IMG/VR virus record: IMGVR_UViG_3300042294_005859 | Location: 1-45,386 of that record | Length of the DNA: 45,386 nucleotides | Origin: a virus | Direction: 5' to 3' (one strand) | Shown here: positions 22,868-32,152 of the stretch, in pieces | Numbering within the stretch: position 1 is the first letter of the stretch | Layout of the letters: each line of letters opens with the position of its first letter | Program-made: the position numbers and the translations under genes | The notes under the pieces: model-generated | What the model was told of the DNA's origin: nothing | Database searches by the model: none | The model's input: only the letters and a program-made list of their open reading frames with translations

Positions 22868-25124
22868 TCCAAGGAAACTAAAACCAAGCGAGCTATGCCG
22901 ACTACTCAATTCAACGCCGCTAGGCGAGGTGATCAGCGAACGGCAACTCTATCGGCATCGTCAACGCGCCGGCGCACGCATCGGTGACAACAAAACCGTT
23001 GACTTGCTCCGCTATTGCGCATGGATGCATGTCGTACGACATACGCCTCGTACGACGAACGCCGGCGATCCATATGAAGCGATGAAAGAGCGAGCTCGTG
23101 CACGCAATGCAGCGCTCGCACTTGCCGGGCGCGACATTGGTGAACTACCTGAGGTCGATAACCCAGATCGCAAAGATCGCGCTTCGCGTGACTTCCGATA
23201 CTTTTGTGAAACGTACTTCCCTTTGACGTTTCATCTAGCTTGGTCGCCGGACCATATCAAAGTCATCAATAAGATCGAGCAAGCCGTTGTCCATGGGGGC
23301 TTGTTTGCACTGGCGATGGCTCGTGGTAGTGGCAAGAGTTCGATTGCCGAAGTCGCATGTATTTGGGCAGTGCTCTATGGTCATCGCAACTTCGTTTGTT
23401 TGATCGGCAGTGATGAAGGGCATGCATGTGATATGCTCGACTCGATCAAAACCGAACTCGACAGCAACGAGCTGCTCTTAGCCGACTTCCCCGAGGTCTG
23501 CTTTCCGATCCAAGCCCTCGATGGAATCTCCAATCGAGCCAATGGCCAGCTCTATAAAGGCAAACGCACTCAGATTGGATGGACCGCAAAAGAAGTCGTT
23601 CTACCAACGATCGAAGGTAGCAGCGCCAGCGGAGCGATTATTAAGGTCGCCGGCCTAACCGGCCGCATCCGAGGTATGAAGTTCAAACGTCCCGATGGCA
23701 GAACAGTACGTCCGAGTCTCGTGGTACTCGATGACCCGCAAACGGATGAGAGCGCTCGTTCGCTCTCGCAATGCGCGAATCGCGAAAGCATACTCGCCGG
23801 CGCAGTGCTTGGCTTAGCTGGTCCTGGCAAGAAGATCTCTGGCATCATGCCCTGCACCGTCATCCGGCCTAGCGACATGGCCGATAGCATCCTGGACCGC
23901 AACCGGCATCCGGAATGGAATGGCGAGCGCACCAAGATGGTTTATGCGTTCCCCAAGAACGAAACGCTGTGGGAACGTTACGCCGAGATCCGCGCCGAGG
24001 GCATGCGTAACGGCGATGGTGGTGAATCGGCAACCGAGTTTTATCGTCAGAACCAGGTCGCGATGGACGATGGTGCCATCATTGCCTGGCAAGAGCGTTT
24101 CAACTACGACGAACTGTCGGCGATCCAGCATGCAATGAACTTGAAATTGCAGGACGAGGCCGCGTTCTTCGCAGAGTATCAAAACCAACCTCTGCCGGCA
24201 GAGACGGTTGTCGATGGGATGCTTAAACCCGACGAGGTCGCCAGCAAGATCAACCGCATGGATCGTGGCTTGGTATCGATCGGTGCAAACCATCTCACGG
24301 CCTTTATCGACGTCCAGCAGAAGCTGCTCTTTTATGTGGTCACCGCTTGGGAGGATGATTTCACCGGTTATGTGATCGACTATGGTTGCTACCCCGACCA
24401 GCAACGTCCCTACTTCACGCTGCGCGAAGCTCGCCAGACGCTGAGCTCCGAAGCCACCGGAACAGGACTCGAGGGGTCGATCTACGCTGGGCTCGAATTC
24501 TTGACTTCAAAACTACTTGATCGCGAGTGGCAACGAGACGACGGCGCAGCGATGCGTATCGGTCGCTGTTTGATCGACGCCAACTGGGGGCAATCGACGG
24601 ATGTGGTCTACCAGTTCTGCCGGCAGTCAAAACATGCCGCTGTGATGATGCCCAGCCACGGTCGCTTCGTCGGAGCGTCGAGTTTACCGTTCAGCGAGTA
24701 TCGTCGCCGGCCAGGAGATCGCGTCGGACTCAACTGGCGCATCCCCAACGTTAACGGGAAGCGTGCGATTCGCCACGTGGTTTACGACACCAATTGGTGG
24801 AAGTCGTTTGTCAACGCTCGCCTTCGTGTGAACATGGGCGATCGAGGGTGCTTATCGCTCTTCGGTACCAACGCCGAAACGCATCGTATGCTCGCCGAGC
24901 ATTTGACGTCGGAGTACTTCATTAAGACCGAAGCCCGCGGCCGAAGTGTGGACGAATGGAAGCAGCGACCGGAGCAGCCGGACAACCACTGGTTCGATTG
25001 TTTGGTTGGCTCAGCGGTTGCGGCTTCGATGCAAGGAGCAATTTTATTTGGAACCGAAGCAACACTCGATATTTCCCGAAAACGCATGAGTTTCAAAGAA
25101 CTTCAACAGACCCGAAGAAAATAA
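22857..25124 (+). CDS. terL: Terminase large subunit
   Basis: The GTG at 22857, with AAGGAG nine bases upstream, is preferred and gives 755 residues. An unusual N-terminal module of about 55 residues resembles an HTH recognition domain. The packaging ATPase has Walker A ARGSGKSS near 154-161 and Walker B LVVLDDPQTDE near 288, with a GSDEGHACDM segment between. The C-terminal part has the RNase H-like nuclease fold, with an aspartate in LTAFIDVQQKLLFYVV and later acidic residues. It would cut concatemeric DNA and drive it into the prohead. The length is above that of a typical TerL (about 500-650), partly because of the N-terminal module. Confidence 0.88.
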   Translation: MASDPRKLKPSELCRLLNSTPLGEVISERQLYRHRQRAGARIGDNKTVDLLRYCAWMHVVRHTPRTTNAGDPYEAMKERARARNAALALAGRDIGELPEVDNPDRKDRASRDFRYFCETYFPLTFHLAWSPDHIKVINKIEQAVVHGGLFALAMARGSGKSSIAEVACIWAVLYGHRNFVCLIGSDEGHACDMLDSIKTELDSNELLLADFPEVCFPIQALDGISNRANGQLYKGKRTQIGWTAKEVVLPTIEGSSASGAIIKVAGLTGRIRGMKFKRPDGRTVRPSLVVLDDPQTDESARSLSQCANRESILAGAVLGLAGPGKKISGIMPCTVIRPSDMADSILDRNRHPEWNGERTKMVYAFPKNETLWERYAEIRAEGMRNGDGGESATEFYRQNQVAMDDGAIIAWQERFNYDELSAIQHAMNLKLQDEAAFFAEYQNQPLPAETVVDGMLKPDEVASKINRMDRGLVSIGANHLTAFIDVQQKLLFYVVTAWEDDFTGYVIDYGCYPDQQRPYFTLREARQTLSSEATGTGLEGSIYAGLEFLTSKLLDREWQRDDGAAMRIGRCLIDANWGQSTDVVYQFCRQSKHAAVMMPSHGRFVGASSLPFSEYRRRPGDRVGLNWRIPNVNGKRAIRHVVYDTNWWKSFVNARLRVNMGDRGCLSLFGTNAETHRMLAEHLTSEYFIKTEARGRSVDEWKQRPEQPDNHWFDCLVGSAVAASMQGAILFGTEATLDISRKRMSFKELQQTRRK

Positions 25125-25131
25125 TTTTTGA

Positions 25132-25173
25132 GACGTCGTTCGGACAAATTGCATAGTTAGTACTGGAAGAGGC
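25132..25173 (+). promoter_or_regulatory. Shared 40-bp element, copy 2
   Basis: GACGTCGT, eight bases, ATTGCATAG, TTAGT, A, CTGGA, in the same spacing as at 6165. It occupies the 85-bp gap between the terminase stop and the next gene, where a promoter for head genes is plausible. Confidence 0.55.
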
Positions 25174-25209
25174 AATCGAGTTTCTTTTTCACTCGAAGAG
25201 GGTTTCCAG

Positions 25210-25407
25210 ATGTCAGATAACTTGCAAGAGACGATTCGCGAGAGTGCCAAGGCACCCGCCAAGGCATCGGGAGATGCCGGTAGCGTCGAGCAGCATAAGC
25301 TCACCGAGCAGATCGCTGCTGACAAGTACCTGGCGTCCAAGACAGCCGCCTCTCAACCGAAGCGTGGTCTTCGTTTCAACAAGCTCGTGCCACCAGGGGC
25401 GGACTAA
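25210..25407 (+). CDS. Small hypothetical protein before portal
   Basis: A 65-residue protein with a polar Ala/Lys-rich N-terminus and a conserved-looking core KLTEQIAADKYLASKTAASQ, ending in RGLRFNKLVPPGAD. Small proteins with such a core are often found between terminase and portal genes in phages with lambda-type heads, where they may be head completion or connector proteins. The role is not established. GAGGGTT lies nine bases upstream of the ATG. Confidence 0.65.
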   Translation: MSDNLQETIRESAKAPAKASGDAGSVEQHKLTEQIAADKYLASKTAASQPKRGLRFNKLVPPGAD

Positions 25408-25478
25408 CGGTTCGCAACTGATCGCGCTTGTTTCTATAGGCAGGGGTGTCGGGTTTAACAGTAGGGATTGAGTCACGG

Positions 25479-26954
25479 ATGTTTAAGTTGTTGTCAGGGA
25501 TTCTGAGCAAGAACAGCGATCAAAAAGATCGATCGCTCGTCCGTGGACGCTCGGCCCGACACCCCTGGTCGTTGATGAGGTTGCTGGGGCGTTACGACGC
25601 TGCGACCACCACGGTCGACAACGTTCGCCACTGGGCGGCCGCTGATGGACTATCGGCCAGCGCGGCCAATAGCCCCGAGGTGCGCCGCACGCTACGCAAC
25701 CGTTCGCGATACGAGATTGCCAATAACTCGTATGCCCGCGGCATCTCGTTGACCCTGGCCAACGACTGCGTGGGCACTGGTCCACGTTTACAGATGTTGA
25801 CGGCCGATGGATTTGCCAATCGCTTCGTCGAGCAGGAGTTCTTTGCGTGGGCAGATGCAGTTGGATTGGCAGAGAAGCTGCGCACGATGCGGCTCGCTCG
25901 CGTTTCAGACGGTGAATCTTTTGGTTTGCTAACCAGTAATCCAAGAATTGATTCGCCAGTTCAGCTCGATCTGAAGCTCGTCGAGGCCGAACAAGTCACA
26001 TCGCCTATTTTGGCTTTCGATAGTTATCGTTATATCGACGGCATTCGCTTCGATGAGCATGGCAATCCGATCTCTTATGATGTGCTCCGAGAGCATCCAG
26101 GCGATGATGCGTTCTCATTGACTGAGAACTATGAAACGATCGATGCAAGTTCGATCCTCCATTTCTTCCGCAGCGATCGTCCAGGGCAGATCCGTGGTAT
26201 TCCCGACATCACGCCGGCGTTGCCATTGTTTGCACAACTGCGACGATTCACGCTCGCTGTATTAGCGGCTGCCGAAACGGCCGCTGACTTCGCTGGGATT
26301 CTTTACACCGACGCGCCGGCGGGTGGTGAAGCCGACGCCGCTGAACCGTTCGAGCCGATCGAACTGGAGAAGCGAGCGCTGCTGACGATGCCTGGCGGTT
26401 GGAAGATGGCTCAGATGCATGCCGAGCAACCGGCAACAACCTACGCCGAGTTCAAGCGCGAGGTTCTTAACGAAATTGCACGCTGTTTGAACATGCCGTT
26501 CAATGTAGCTGCTGGAAATTCGTCGGGCTACAACTACGCCTCCGGGCGACTGGACCATCAAACCTACTTCAAGTCGATCCGTGTCGAGCAGTCCCAAATG
26601 GCTCGCACCATTCTGGATCGCATTCTGTACGCATGGCTGCGTGAGGCGATTCTCATCGAAGGCTATCTGCCTAACTCGCTTCGCACTCTCGACTCGTCGT
26701 TCGAGCATCAATGGTTCTGGGACGGTCATGAGCATGTCGACCCAGCCAAAGAAGCCAATGCCCAGAAAATCCGCCTCGCCAATCATACGACAACTCTGGC
26801 CCATGAATACGCGCGGCAGGGGCGTGATTGGGAGGCGGAACTTAAACAACGCGCGAAAGAGGTCTCGCTCATGCGTGAGCTAGGACTCTCGACCGATTCA
26901 AATTCACTTTCTCCAGGAGATGTAACGGATGACGAAGACATTGCAGTCAAATAA
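25479..26954 (+). CDS. Portal protein (lambda type)
   Basis: From the ATG at 25479 the protein has 491 residues. Conserved parts of lambda-type portals are visible: YDAATTTVDNVRHWAAADGLSASAANSPEVRRTLRNRSRYEIANNSYARG near the N-terminus, then DCVGTGPRLQM, GESFGLL, HFFRSDRPGQIRGIPDITPAL, YAEFKREVLNEIARCLNMPFNVAAGNSSGYNYASGRLDHQTY and a C-terminal WFWDGHEHVDPAKEANA. It forms the dodecameric DNA channel at the head vertex. It overlaps the next gene by 26 bases, which couples portal and prohead protease synthesis. Confidence 0.92.
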   Translation: MFKLLSGILSKNSDQKDRSLVRGRSARHPWSLMRLLGRYDAATTTVDNVRHWAAADGLSASAANSPEVRRTLRNRSRYEIANNSYARGISLTLANDCVGTGPRLQMLTADGFANRFVEQEFFAWADAVGLAEKLRTMRLARVSDGESFGLLTSNPRIDSPVQLDLKLVEAEQVTSPILAFDSYRYIDGIRFDEHGNPISYDVLREHPGDDAFSLTENYETIDASSILHFFRSDRPGQIRGIPDITPALPLFAQLRRFTLAVLAAAETAADFAGILYTDAPAGGEADAAEPFEPIELEKRALLTMPGGWKMAQMHAEQPATTYAEFKREVLNEIARCLNMPFNVAAGNSSGYNYASGRLDHQTYFKSIRVEQSQMARTILDRILYAWLREAILIEGYLPNSLRTLDSSFEHQWFWDGHEHVDPAKEANAQKIRLANHTTTLAHEYARQGRDWEAELKQRAKEVSLMRELGLSTDSNSLSPGDVTDDEDIAVK

Positions 26955-28962
26955 GCCGAGTGAAGTGGAGGCCGAATCGGTACCCAGCTCGCTGCGAATC
27001 GTTTGTGACGATGCGAGTTCGATCAACTTGCAAGCGGCTGAGGCTGCCGAAGAAGGCAAGCCCGCGCTGCGCAAATTCTCGATGGTCGCTTACACCGGAG
27101 GCGCGATGCGTCTCGGTGGCTGGCCTTACCCTGTGGTTGTAGACCTAGCAGGCATGCGTGTGACTCGCAAGTCGCGTCCGATTCTGAAGGACCACGATCG
27201 TGGAAGCATCGTTGGTCATACCGACGACATCATGGTTAGCGACAGCCGACTGGAAGTCGCCGGCGTGATCTCGGGCGTTGGAACGACCGCTCAAGAAGTC
27301 ATCGCCACCAGCGAGAACGGATTTCCTTGGCAAGCTTCGCTCGGCGCGAACGCAGACAAGGTTGTGTTCATTCCTGAAGGTAAGACTGCGACCGCTAACA
27401 ATCGCGAATTCAAAGGTCCCGTCTACATCGCTCGCAAGTCAACGCTGGGCGAAGTGTCCTTCGTGGCCCTTGGTGCGGACGATGACACTGAGGCTCGAAT
27501 CGCAGCTGGTCAGTCCGGTGATGATGAGGACCCCGATACCGAAGAGTCGGATGACGACACCACCGAGACCGATGATTCGGAGCCAGAACCCGTAAACGCC
27601 AGCCTGGACCTGGGTAGCAAGCCAAAGCGTCCTGTCACCAGTGGAGTTGTTACCAAGATGCGCATCGAAGCCGCTGCTGAATCCAAACGTATCGCCGGCA
27701 TTCGCAAGGTCTGCGCCGGAAAGCATTCTGAGATCGAAGCTCGCGCGATCGAAGAAGGCTGGAGTGTTACCAAGACGGAGTTGGCAGTGCTACGAATCGA
27801 ACGACCCAAGGCCCCTGATCAACAGGCAAGCCAACCGATGTACCGACGCGAAGTCCTCGAAGCGGCCTGTTGCTTGTCGGTCGGACTCGATGAAACCAAG
27901 CTGCTCAAGGCTTACGGCGAGCGAACGCTCAACTCGGCCGATCCGCTTCGGCACATTGGCTTGCGTGAACTTGTCGCTGAATGCGCGCGATTGGAGGGCC
28001 ACGACATTCCGCGCGTGTTCGGCGACGGTACTGCAACGATTCGCGCAGGTTTCTCAACGATGTCGTTACCTGGCATCCTCGAGAACGTTATGAACAAGAC
28101 GCTCTTGTCTGCCTACGAGTCGACGCCGATCGCTGCGTTTGATCTGTGCAGTATCGGAACTGTGAGCGACTTCAAGGAGATCTCTCGCTATCGATTGCTC
28201 GGTACCGGGGGCTTCGAGAAGGTTGCGCCGGATGGTGAGCTGAAGCATGGCAAGCTTTCCGATCAGAAGTACAGCAACAAGGCTGATACGTATGGTCAGA
28301 TTCTTGCGCTGACTCGGCATGACATCATCAACGATGATCTCAATGCGTTCATGGACATCCCTCGTCAAATGGGACGAAGCGGTGCTGAGTCGATCGACGA
28401 GCTATTCTTCACGTTGCTGCTCAAAAACACCGCGTTCTTCTCGTCAGCCAACGGTAACCTGCTTTCTGGTCCCGATACCAAGTTCGGTCCCGAGTCGCTC
28501 ACGAATGCTAAGACGACCTTCCGCAAACAGAAGTCGGGCCCTGGCAATCGAGCCAAGGATCAAAAGCCGATCAACATTCGGCCCGAGTTCTTGGTTGTTC
28601 CTGTTGAGCTCGAAACTGATGCGGAACTGCTCATGGGGTCGGCGCAGCTCATGATCGACGCGCAGGGGACGCCGACCAAGATTCCGGTCGACAACCCTCA
28701 CCGCAACAAGTACCGCGTGATTTCTTCGCCGCACATGTCGGACACCTACTACCAAGGTGCCAGCGGATCGGCTTGGTATCTGTTCGCCAATCCCAATGTA
28801 CTGCCTGCGTTTGAGATCGTGTTCCTCAACGGCCGTCGCACACCTGTGATTGAGCGCGTTGAAATGCCACCCAATACGCTCGGCATGGGATTCCGCTCCT
28901 ACATCGACTTCGGTGTGAACTCGCAAGACCCACGGGCGGCTGTGAAGGTAACGGGCGAGTGA
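26929..28962 (+). CDS. Prohead protease-major capsid protein fusion
   Basis: A 677-residue polyprotein, with AGGAGA eight bases upstream. Residues about 50-190 are a caudovirus prohead protease: ILKDHDRGSIVGHTD with catalytic histidine 89 and WQASLGA with the serine at 137. About 195-225 is an acidic linker. The rest is a major capsid protein of the HK97 or Mu-head type, from about 300 on: MSLPGILENVMNKTLLSAYE, FKEISRYRLLGTGGFEKVAPDGELKHGKL, and a C-terminal LFANPNVLPAFEIVFLNGR. The fused form would be cleaved during head maturation. Fusions of this kind are known in some phages but are not the rule. Confidence 0.9.
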   Translation: MTKTLQSNKPSEVEAESVPSSLRIVCDDASSINLQAAEAAEEGKPALRKFSMVAYTGGAMRLGGWPYPVVVDLAGMRVTRKSRPILKDHDRGSIVGHTDDIMVSDSRLEVAGVISGVGTTAQEVIATSENGFPWQASLGANADKVVFIPEGKTATANNREFKGPVYIARKSTLGEVSFVALGADDDTEARIAAGQSGDDEDPDTEESDDDTTETDDSEPEPVNASLDLGSKPKRPVTSGVVTKMRIEAAAESKRIAGIRKVCAGKHSEIEARAIEEGWSVTKTELAVLRIERPKAPDQQASQPMYRREVLEAACCLSVGLDETKLLKAYGERTLNSADPLRHIGLRELVAECARLEGHDIPRVFGDGTATIRAGFSTMSLPGILENVMNKTLLSAYESTPIAAFDLCSIGTVSDFKEISRYRLLGTGGFEKVAPDGELKHGKLSDQKYSNKADTYGQILALTRHDIINDDLNAFMDIPRQMGRSGAESIDELFFTLLLKNTAFFSSANGNLLSGPDTKFGPESLTNAKTTFRKQKSGPGNRAKDQKPINIRPEFLVVPVELETDAELLMGSAQLMIDAQGTPTKIPVDNPHRNKYRVISSPHMSDTYYQGASGSAWYLFANPNVLPAFEIVFLNGRRTPVIERVEMPPNTLGMGFRSYIDFGVNSQDPRAAVKVTGE

Positions 28963-29037
28963 TCTCCTTAGATCGGTCTGATCTGACCGATCCGTTCAAG
29001 CAAACTTCAGACTCCAGACACAGGAATCAAAACCTCA

Positions 29038-29367
29038 ATGCAAGCTCAATTTGTTCATGACGGTAAGGCCGTCGATTTCACTCCCACCGCTGATGTCGCC
29101 GTTGGATCAATTGTGATCCAGGGCGACTTGGTGGGGATTACCAAGCGCGACATCAAGGCCGGCGCGCTTGGTTCGATTGCTGTGGAAGGTGTCTTTGACA
29201 TTCCCAAGGACCCGGCTCTGGCTGTCGAGTTTGAAGCGGGCACCAAGGTCTACGTCGATGAGGACGGCGCGGTGGTCGCTGACGATGTTGGCACCGTGTA
29301 TCTCGGCAAAGTCGTAAGCGACGCTGCCGCCACTGATTCCTTCGTCCGCGTTCGCCTGAGCCAGTGA
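29038..29367 (+). CDS. DUF2190 head decoration protein 1
   Basis: A 109-residue, beta-rich protein with the DUF2190 pattern: FVHDGKAVDFTPTADVAVGSIVIQGDLVGITKRDIKAG, VEGVFDIPK, and a final VGTVYLGKV with VRVRLSQ. Members are small head or decoration proteins encoded next to the major capsid protein, as here. A second copy follows immediately, which implies duplication. The start ATG lies 75 bases after the capsid gene. Confidence 0.85.
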   Translation: MQAQFVHDGKAVDFTPTADVAVGSIVIQGDLVGITKRDIKAGALGSIAVEGVFDIPKDPALAVEFEAGTKVYVDEDGAVVADDVGTVYLGKVVSDAAATDSFVRVRLSQ

Positions 29368-29376
29368 TGAGACACC

Positions 29377-29730
29377 GTGAGCAACAACGCACAAATCATA
29401 AATGCAGGAGCCATCTTCGTCTCGGATGGTAACACCTTGCCGATCGTCCCCGAGTCCGACGTAGCCGCTGGTTCAGTGGTTGTCGTGGGCAAGATCGTGG
29501 GCATCGCAAAGTTCGGGATTAGTGCGGGCTCACGAGGCAGCATCACGGTTCGCGGCGTCTTCGATGTCGTGAAAGATCCAACCACCAACATCCCCGCTGG
29601 CACGATCCTTTATTGGTCGCAGATCAGCTGGCACGTGGTTAAGAACGCTTACGCCCATTCGATGATCGGCAAAGCCATTGAAGCCGCGCCGCCAGGCACA
29701 CTCACAGTCCGTTTACGTTTGAGTCAATAG
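29377..29730 (+). CDS. DUF2190 head decoration protein 2
   Basis: A 117-residue paralogue of the preceding protein, starting with GTG. Shared features are PESDVAAGSVVVVGKIVGIAKFGISAGSRGSITVRGVFDV and the ending VRLRLSQ. The insertions differ (YWSQISWHVVKNAY). Two decoration proteins in tandem may allow two site classes on the capsid, or a longer spike. This is a clear tandem duplication followed by divergence. Confidence 0.82.
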   Translation: MSNNAQIINAGAIFVSDGNTLPIVPESDVAAGSVVVVGKIVGIAKFGISAGSRGSITVRGVFDVVKDPTTNIPAGTILYWSQISWHVVKNAYAHSMIGKAIEAAPPGTLTVRLRLSQ

Positions 29731-30060
29731 ATGATGAGTTCAATCGCGAAAGTAACAATCGATCGAGCTCGCACAACCCAGCCCTTGCGAATGGCCAATG
29801 GTCTTGTCAGCCAATGGCTCTCGGTCGGCGAGTTTCGAAGTTGCTTTTGCGTGGCAAGTCAATCCGTTCCCTCGGCGTGGATCATTGAAGGCCTTTTACC
29901 TAATGGTGAGAGCGTACAGCTCGCCGGCTACGAAACCGACTTGTTTGATCCAGCTAATCCACGCTACGTCACGATGAAGGCAATGTGCGGGCTGCCAATT
30001 CGTTTTGTTGCGGCTACGTCTCAAACGAATTCGCGACTGTGGGTGGTATTCAAGAGTTAG
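29731..30060 (+). CDS. Small hypothetical protein after the decoration genes
   Basis: A 109-residue protein starting right after the previous stop codon. It is beta-rich, with the words IEGLLPNGESVQLAGYETDLFDPANPRYVTMKAMCGLPIRF, and has two cysteines in the RSCFCVAS segment. No family is recognised. The tight spacing (no gap) ties it to the head operon. A virion role is plausible by position only. Confidence 0.7.
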   Translation: MMSSIAKVTIDRARTTQPLRMANGLVSQWLSVGEFRSCFCVASQSVPSAWIIEGLLPNGESVQLAGYETDLFDPANPRYVTMKAMCGLPIRFVAATSQTNSRLWVVFKS

Positions 30061-30179
30061 CGACGACTATCGCTGGCCCGCACCAGGGGCACGAGTTGGG
30101 CCTCGGCTCTCCAAACGACCCTTGCGTTTGCGGTCCAGCGTTAGTCGTCACAGTTATCAGTTTTAGAAACGAGCTCTAC

Positions 30180-30779
30180 ATGATTCATAAAAAATTGATT
30201 ACATCCTGTGCGTTACTGATGCTGGCTCTTGCTGGCTGCGATTCGGGCGTTGTCAATGTCCGTGCATTGCCAACGCCAGCCCCAGAGCAACCTCCAGCGA
30301 ATCTTCCCATCCAACTGCATCAACGCAACTGGACCGGATCGCTTGGCCAAGGGAGCTGCGTGCATGCGTCGCTAGTGAACCATCTACGTTGGCTTAACAA
30401 GCTCGAACTTGGCGAACGTTGGCGAGCAACCTATGCCGACGGCGAGTGGGACTCGCGACTGCGTGATCGCTTGGATGCGGCTGGCATCGACTACAGCTAT
30501 ACGCTCAAGGCCGACCCTCGGTTCCTTGATTGGGCCAGTGCGACCAGGCGAGGTGCGATCCTTTGGTGGAAGCCCGCACACTGCTGCACGTTCGTCGGCT
30601 GGATCGAACGCGACGGTCAGCAGTTCGCAGCGATCCTCGACAACAACTATCCAGGGCGATTCGAGCTGACACCTCGTGAACAGTTCATTCGCTTGTGGGC
30701 AGGCTATGGCGGCTTTGCCCTAACCGTTCTTAACGATCCAAGCAGTTCGCTGCCTTACCAAAGTTATGAGGTTCTGTAA
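30180..30779 (+). CDS. Predicted lipoprotein with papain-like (C39-type) cysteine peptidase fold
   Basis: The ATG at 30180 begins a signal peptide, KKLITSCALLMLALAGCDSG, with the lipobox LAGC at the cleavage cysteine, so the product (199 residues) should be a lipid-anchored envelope protein. A Pro/Ala-rich linker follows. The catalytic-looking residues are LGQGSCVHAS (Gln-x-x-Cys), PAHCCTFVGW (His) and DNNYPG (Asn/Asp), the order expected of a papain-like or C39 peptidase. It sits in the head gene region with three membrane proteins. It may act in host lysis, in exclusion of other phages, or on the phage particle; none is proven. Confidence 0.72.
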   Translation: MIHKKLITSCALLMLALAGCDSGVVNVRALPTPAPEQPPANLPIQLHQRNWTGSLGQGSCVHASLVNHLRWLNKLELGERWRATYADGEWDSRLRDRLDAAGIDYSYTLKADPRFLDWASATRRGAILWWKPAHCCTFVGWIERDGQQFAAILDNNYPGRFELTPREQFIRLWAGYGGFALTVLNDPSSSLPYQSYEVL

Positions 30780-30784
30780 TCACT

Positions 30785-31822
30785 ATGATCAACGATACCA
30801 TTCGCATCCGCCTAAGCCTGGGATTGATTGTCGTGGCCATCGTCCACGCAATTCTCCTGGGGATCGTCCTCACGACGTTGAACAACGCGGCTCCGCAATC
30901 CAAGCCTGCACAAAGCTGGACGGTGCCCTACTTTCGCCCCACCGCGCCGAGCGTCGGTACGATCGAGAAATTGGAACAGCCCCAGTCTGTGAACTTACAA
31001 ACCCAAGGCGAGATTAAGCAACAGATTCGAATCTGTCCGCCAAACTGCCCACCACAACGCGTCTATCCTGCACCGATGGTAGTTCAACCCACAATCGTGC
31101 AACCTAGCGTCGTTACGCCAACGGTGGCCTCACCACTTCCCATTGCGCCGAACTTTACGAACACACAGGAGCCAGCGATCCAACCGCTGGTTGTAACGCC
31201 GGCCTCCGCGCCAGCTTCACCACCTCCCAAGAAATCCTATCAGATCGCGTTGTTCGTAAACAACGATGCAACCAGCCAGAAGTTGCAAGATTGGTTTACG
31301 CAGAACAAGCAACTGGCAGCACTCAAGGAGAGCTGCGAGTTCCAAGTCTACAACGCGAGCAATGCGATCTACAAGACTCGCTACGCAGACATTGTGCCTG
31401 CCGAGCAATTCCCAGTGGTCTTGTTTCAAGATGCTACCGGTGGACATATCCATGCGGCTGGTCGAGCGATGATTCCCAGCTCACCGGATGAACTTTACTC
31501 CGACCTCAAGCATGGTTACTCGCTCTACAAGCAAGCCAAACAAGCTCAAAAGACTGGCGCAGTAAAGACCAAGGGTTACTCCTGGGACGATGCAATCACG
31601 CCGACGCTGTATCTTTCGGCAGAGGATTGTCCCGATGGATATTGCCCAACGCCACCCTCCGAAGACCGCCGGCCACTCGACCGAGTACGCGACTTATTTG
31701 ATAACGCCACAGACACTCGCAATGCGTTGATGTGGTTGTCGGCTGGCGAGATCGCAACGGTTGCGGTGATTGGAATCGCTGTGATTCTACTCGTCTTCAT
31801 TCTGATCAAGCGAGCCACATAA
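30785..31822 (+). CDS. Membrane protein with Pro-rich linker and thioredoxin-like domain
   Basis: A 345-residue protein with one transmembrane helix at each end: LSLGLIVVAIVHAILLGIVL near residues 10-30 and IATVAVIGIAVILLVFILI near 322-341. Between them lie a Pro/Gln/Thr-rich stretch (about 80-150, with PQRVYPAPMVVQPTIVQPSV), then an alpha/beta domain (about 152-255: YQIALFVNNDATSQKLQDWF, QFPVVLFQDATGGHIHAAG) that resembles a thioredoxin fold without a CxxC pair. Both ends may be anchored with the middle outside the membrane. It follows the lipoprotein gene after five bases. Function is unknown. Confidence 0.7.
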   Translation: MINDTIRIRLSLGLIVVAIVHAILLGIVLTTLNNAAPQSKPAQSWTVPYFRPTAPSVGTIEKLEQPQSVNLQTQGEIKQQIRICPPNCPPQRVYPAPMVVQPTIVQPSVVTPTVASPLPIAPNFTNTQEPAIQPLVVTPASAPASPPPKKSYQIALFVNNDATSQKLQDWFTQNKQLAALKESCEFQVYNASNAIYKTRYADIVPAEQFPVVLFQDATGGHIHAAGRAMIPSSPDELYSDLKHGYSLYKQAKQAQKTGAVKTKGYSWDDAITPTLYLSAEDCPDGYCPTPPSEDRRPLDRVRDLFDNATDTRNALMWLSAGEIATVAVIGIAVILLVFILIKRAT

Positions 31823-31873
31823 CCTCGTCCTGATCCATCACAAGCCAATTTCTCCAAATGAGGTTCACTAAGC

Positions 31874-32152
31874 ATGCTTTTATCCATCGCCATCATTGTC
31901 GTCGTAGTCTTGCTGGCGGTTGCTCTGCTTCCTGTCAAGAAGCGCGAACTAGAGCAACTTCGGCAAGCGTCGCCAGTCGCATTCCTTACCCCTGAGCCAA
32001 CTCAGCCAGCACGCCAGACAACACTTCGTCAGCAACAGCTTGACGAAGAGGCAACCGCCGTAGCTTCCGAATATCAGCGCCGCGCCGACGCCGTGTGGCT
32101 CGATGATGTGCGGACGAAGGCCTCGAAGCTGCTTAGTGGGGAACAACAATGA
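31874..32152 (+). CDS. Small single-pass membrane protein
   Basis: A 92-residue protein with an N-terminal transmembrane segment (LLSIAIIVVVVLLAVALLPV) followed by a basic KKRELEQL and a charged helical tail. The shape, a short hydrophobic N-terminus with a coiled tail, resembles spanin- or anchor-type phage proteins, but no lysis gene is established here. Its stop overlaps the next start (ATGA). Confidence 0.68.
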   Translation: MLLSIAIIVVVVLLAVALLPVKKRELEQLRQASPVAFLTPEPTQPARQTTLRQQQLDEEATAVASEYQRRADAVWLDDVRTKASKLLSGEQQ

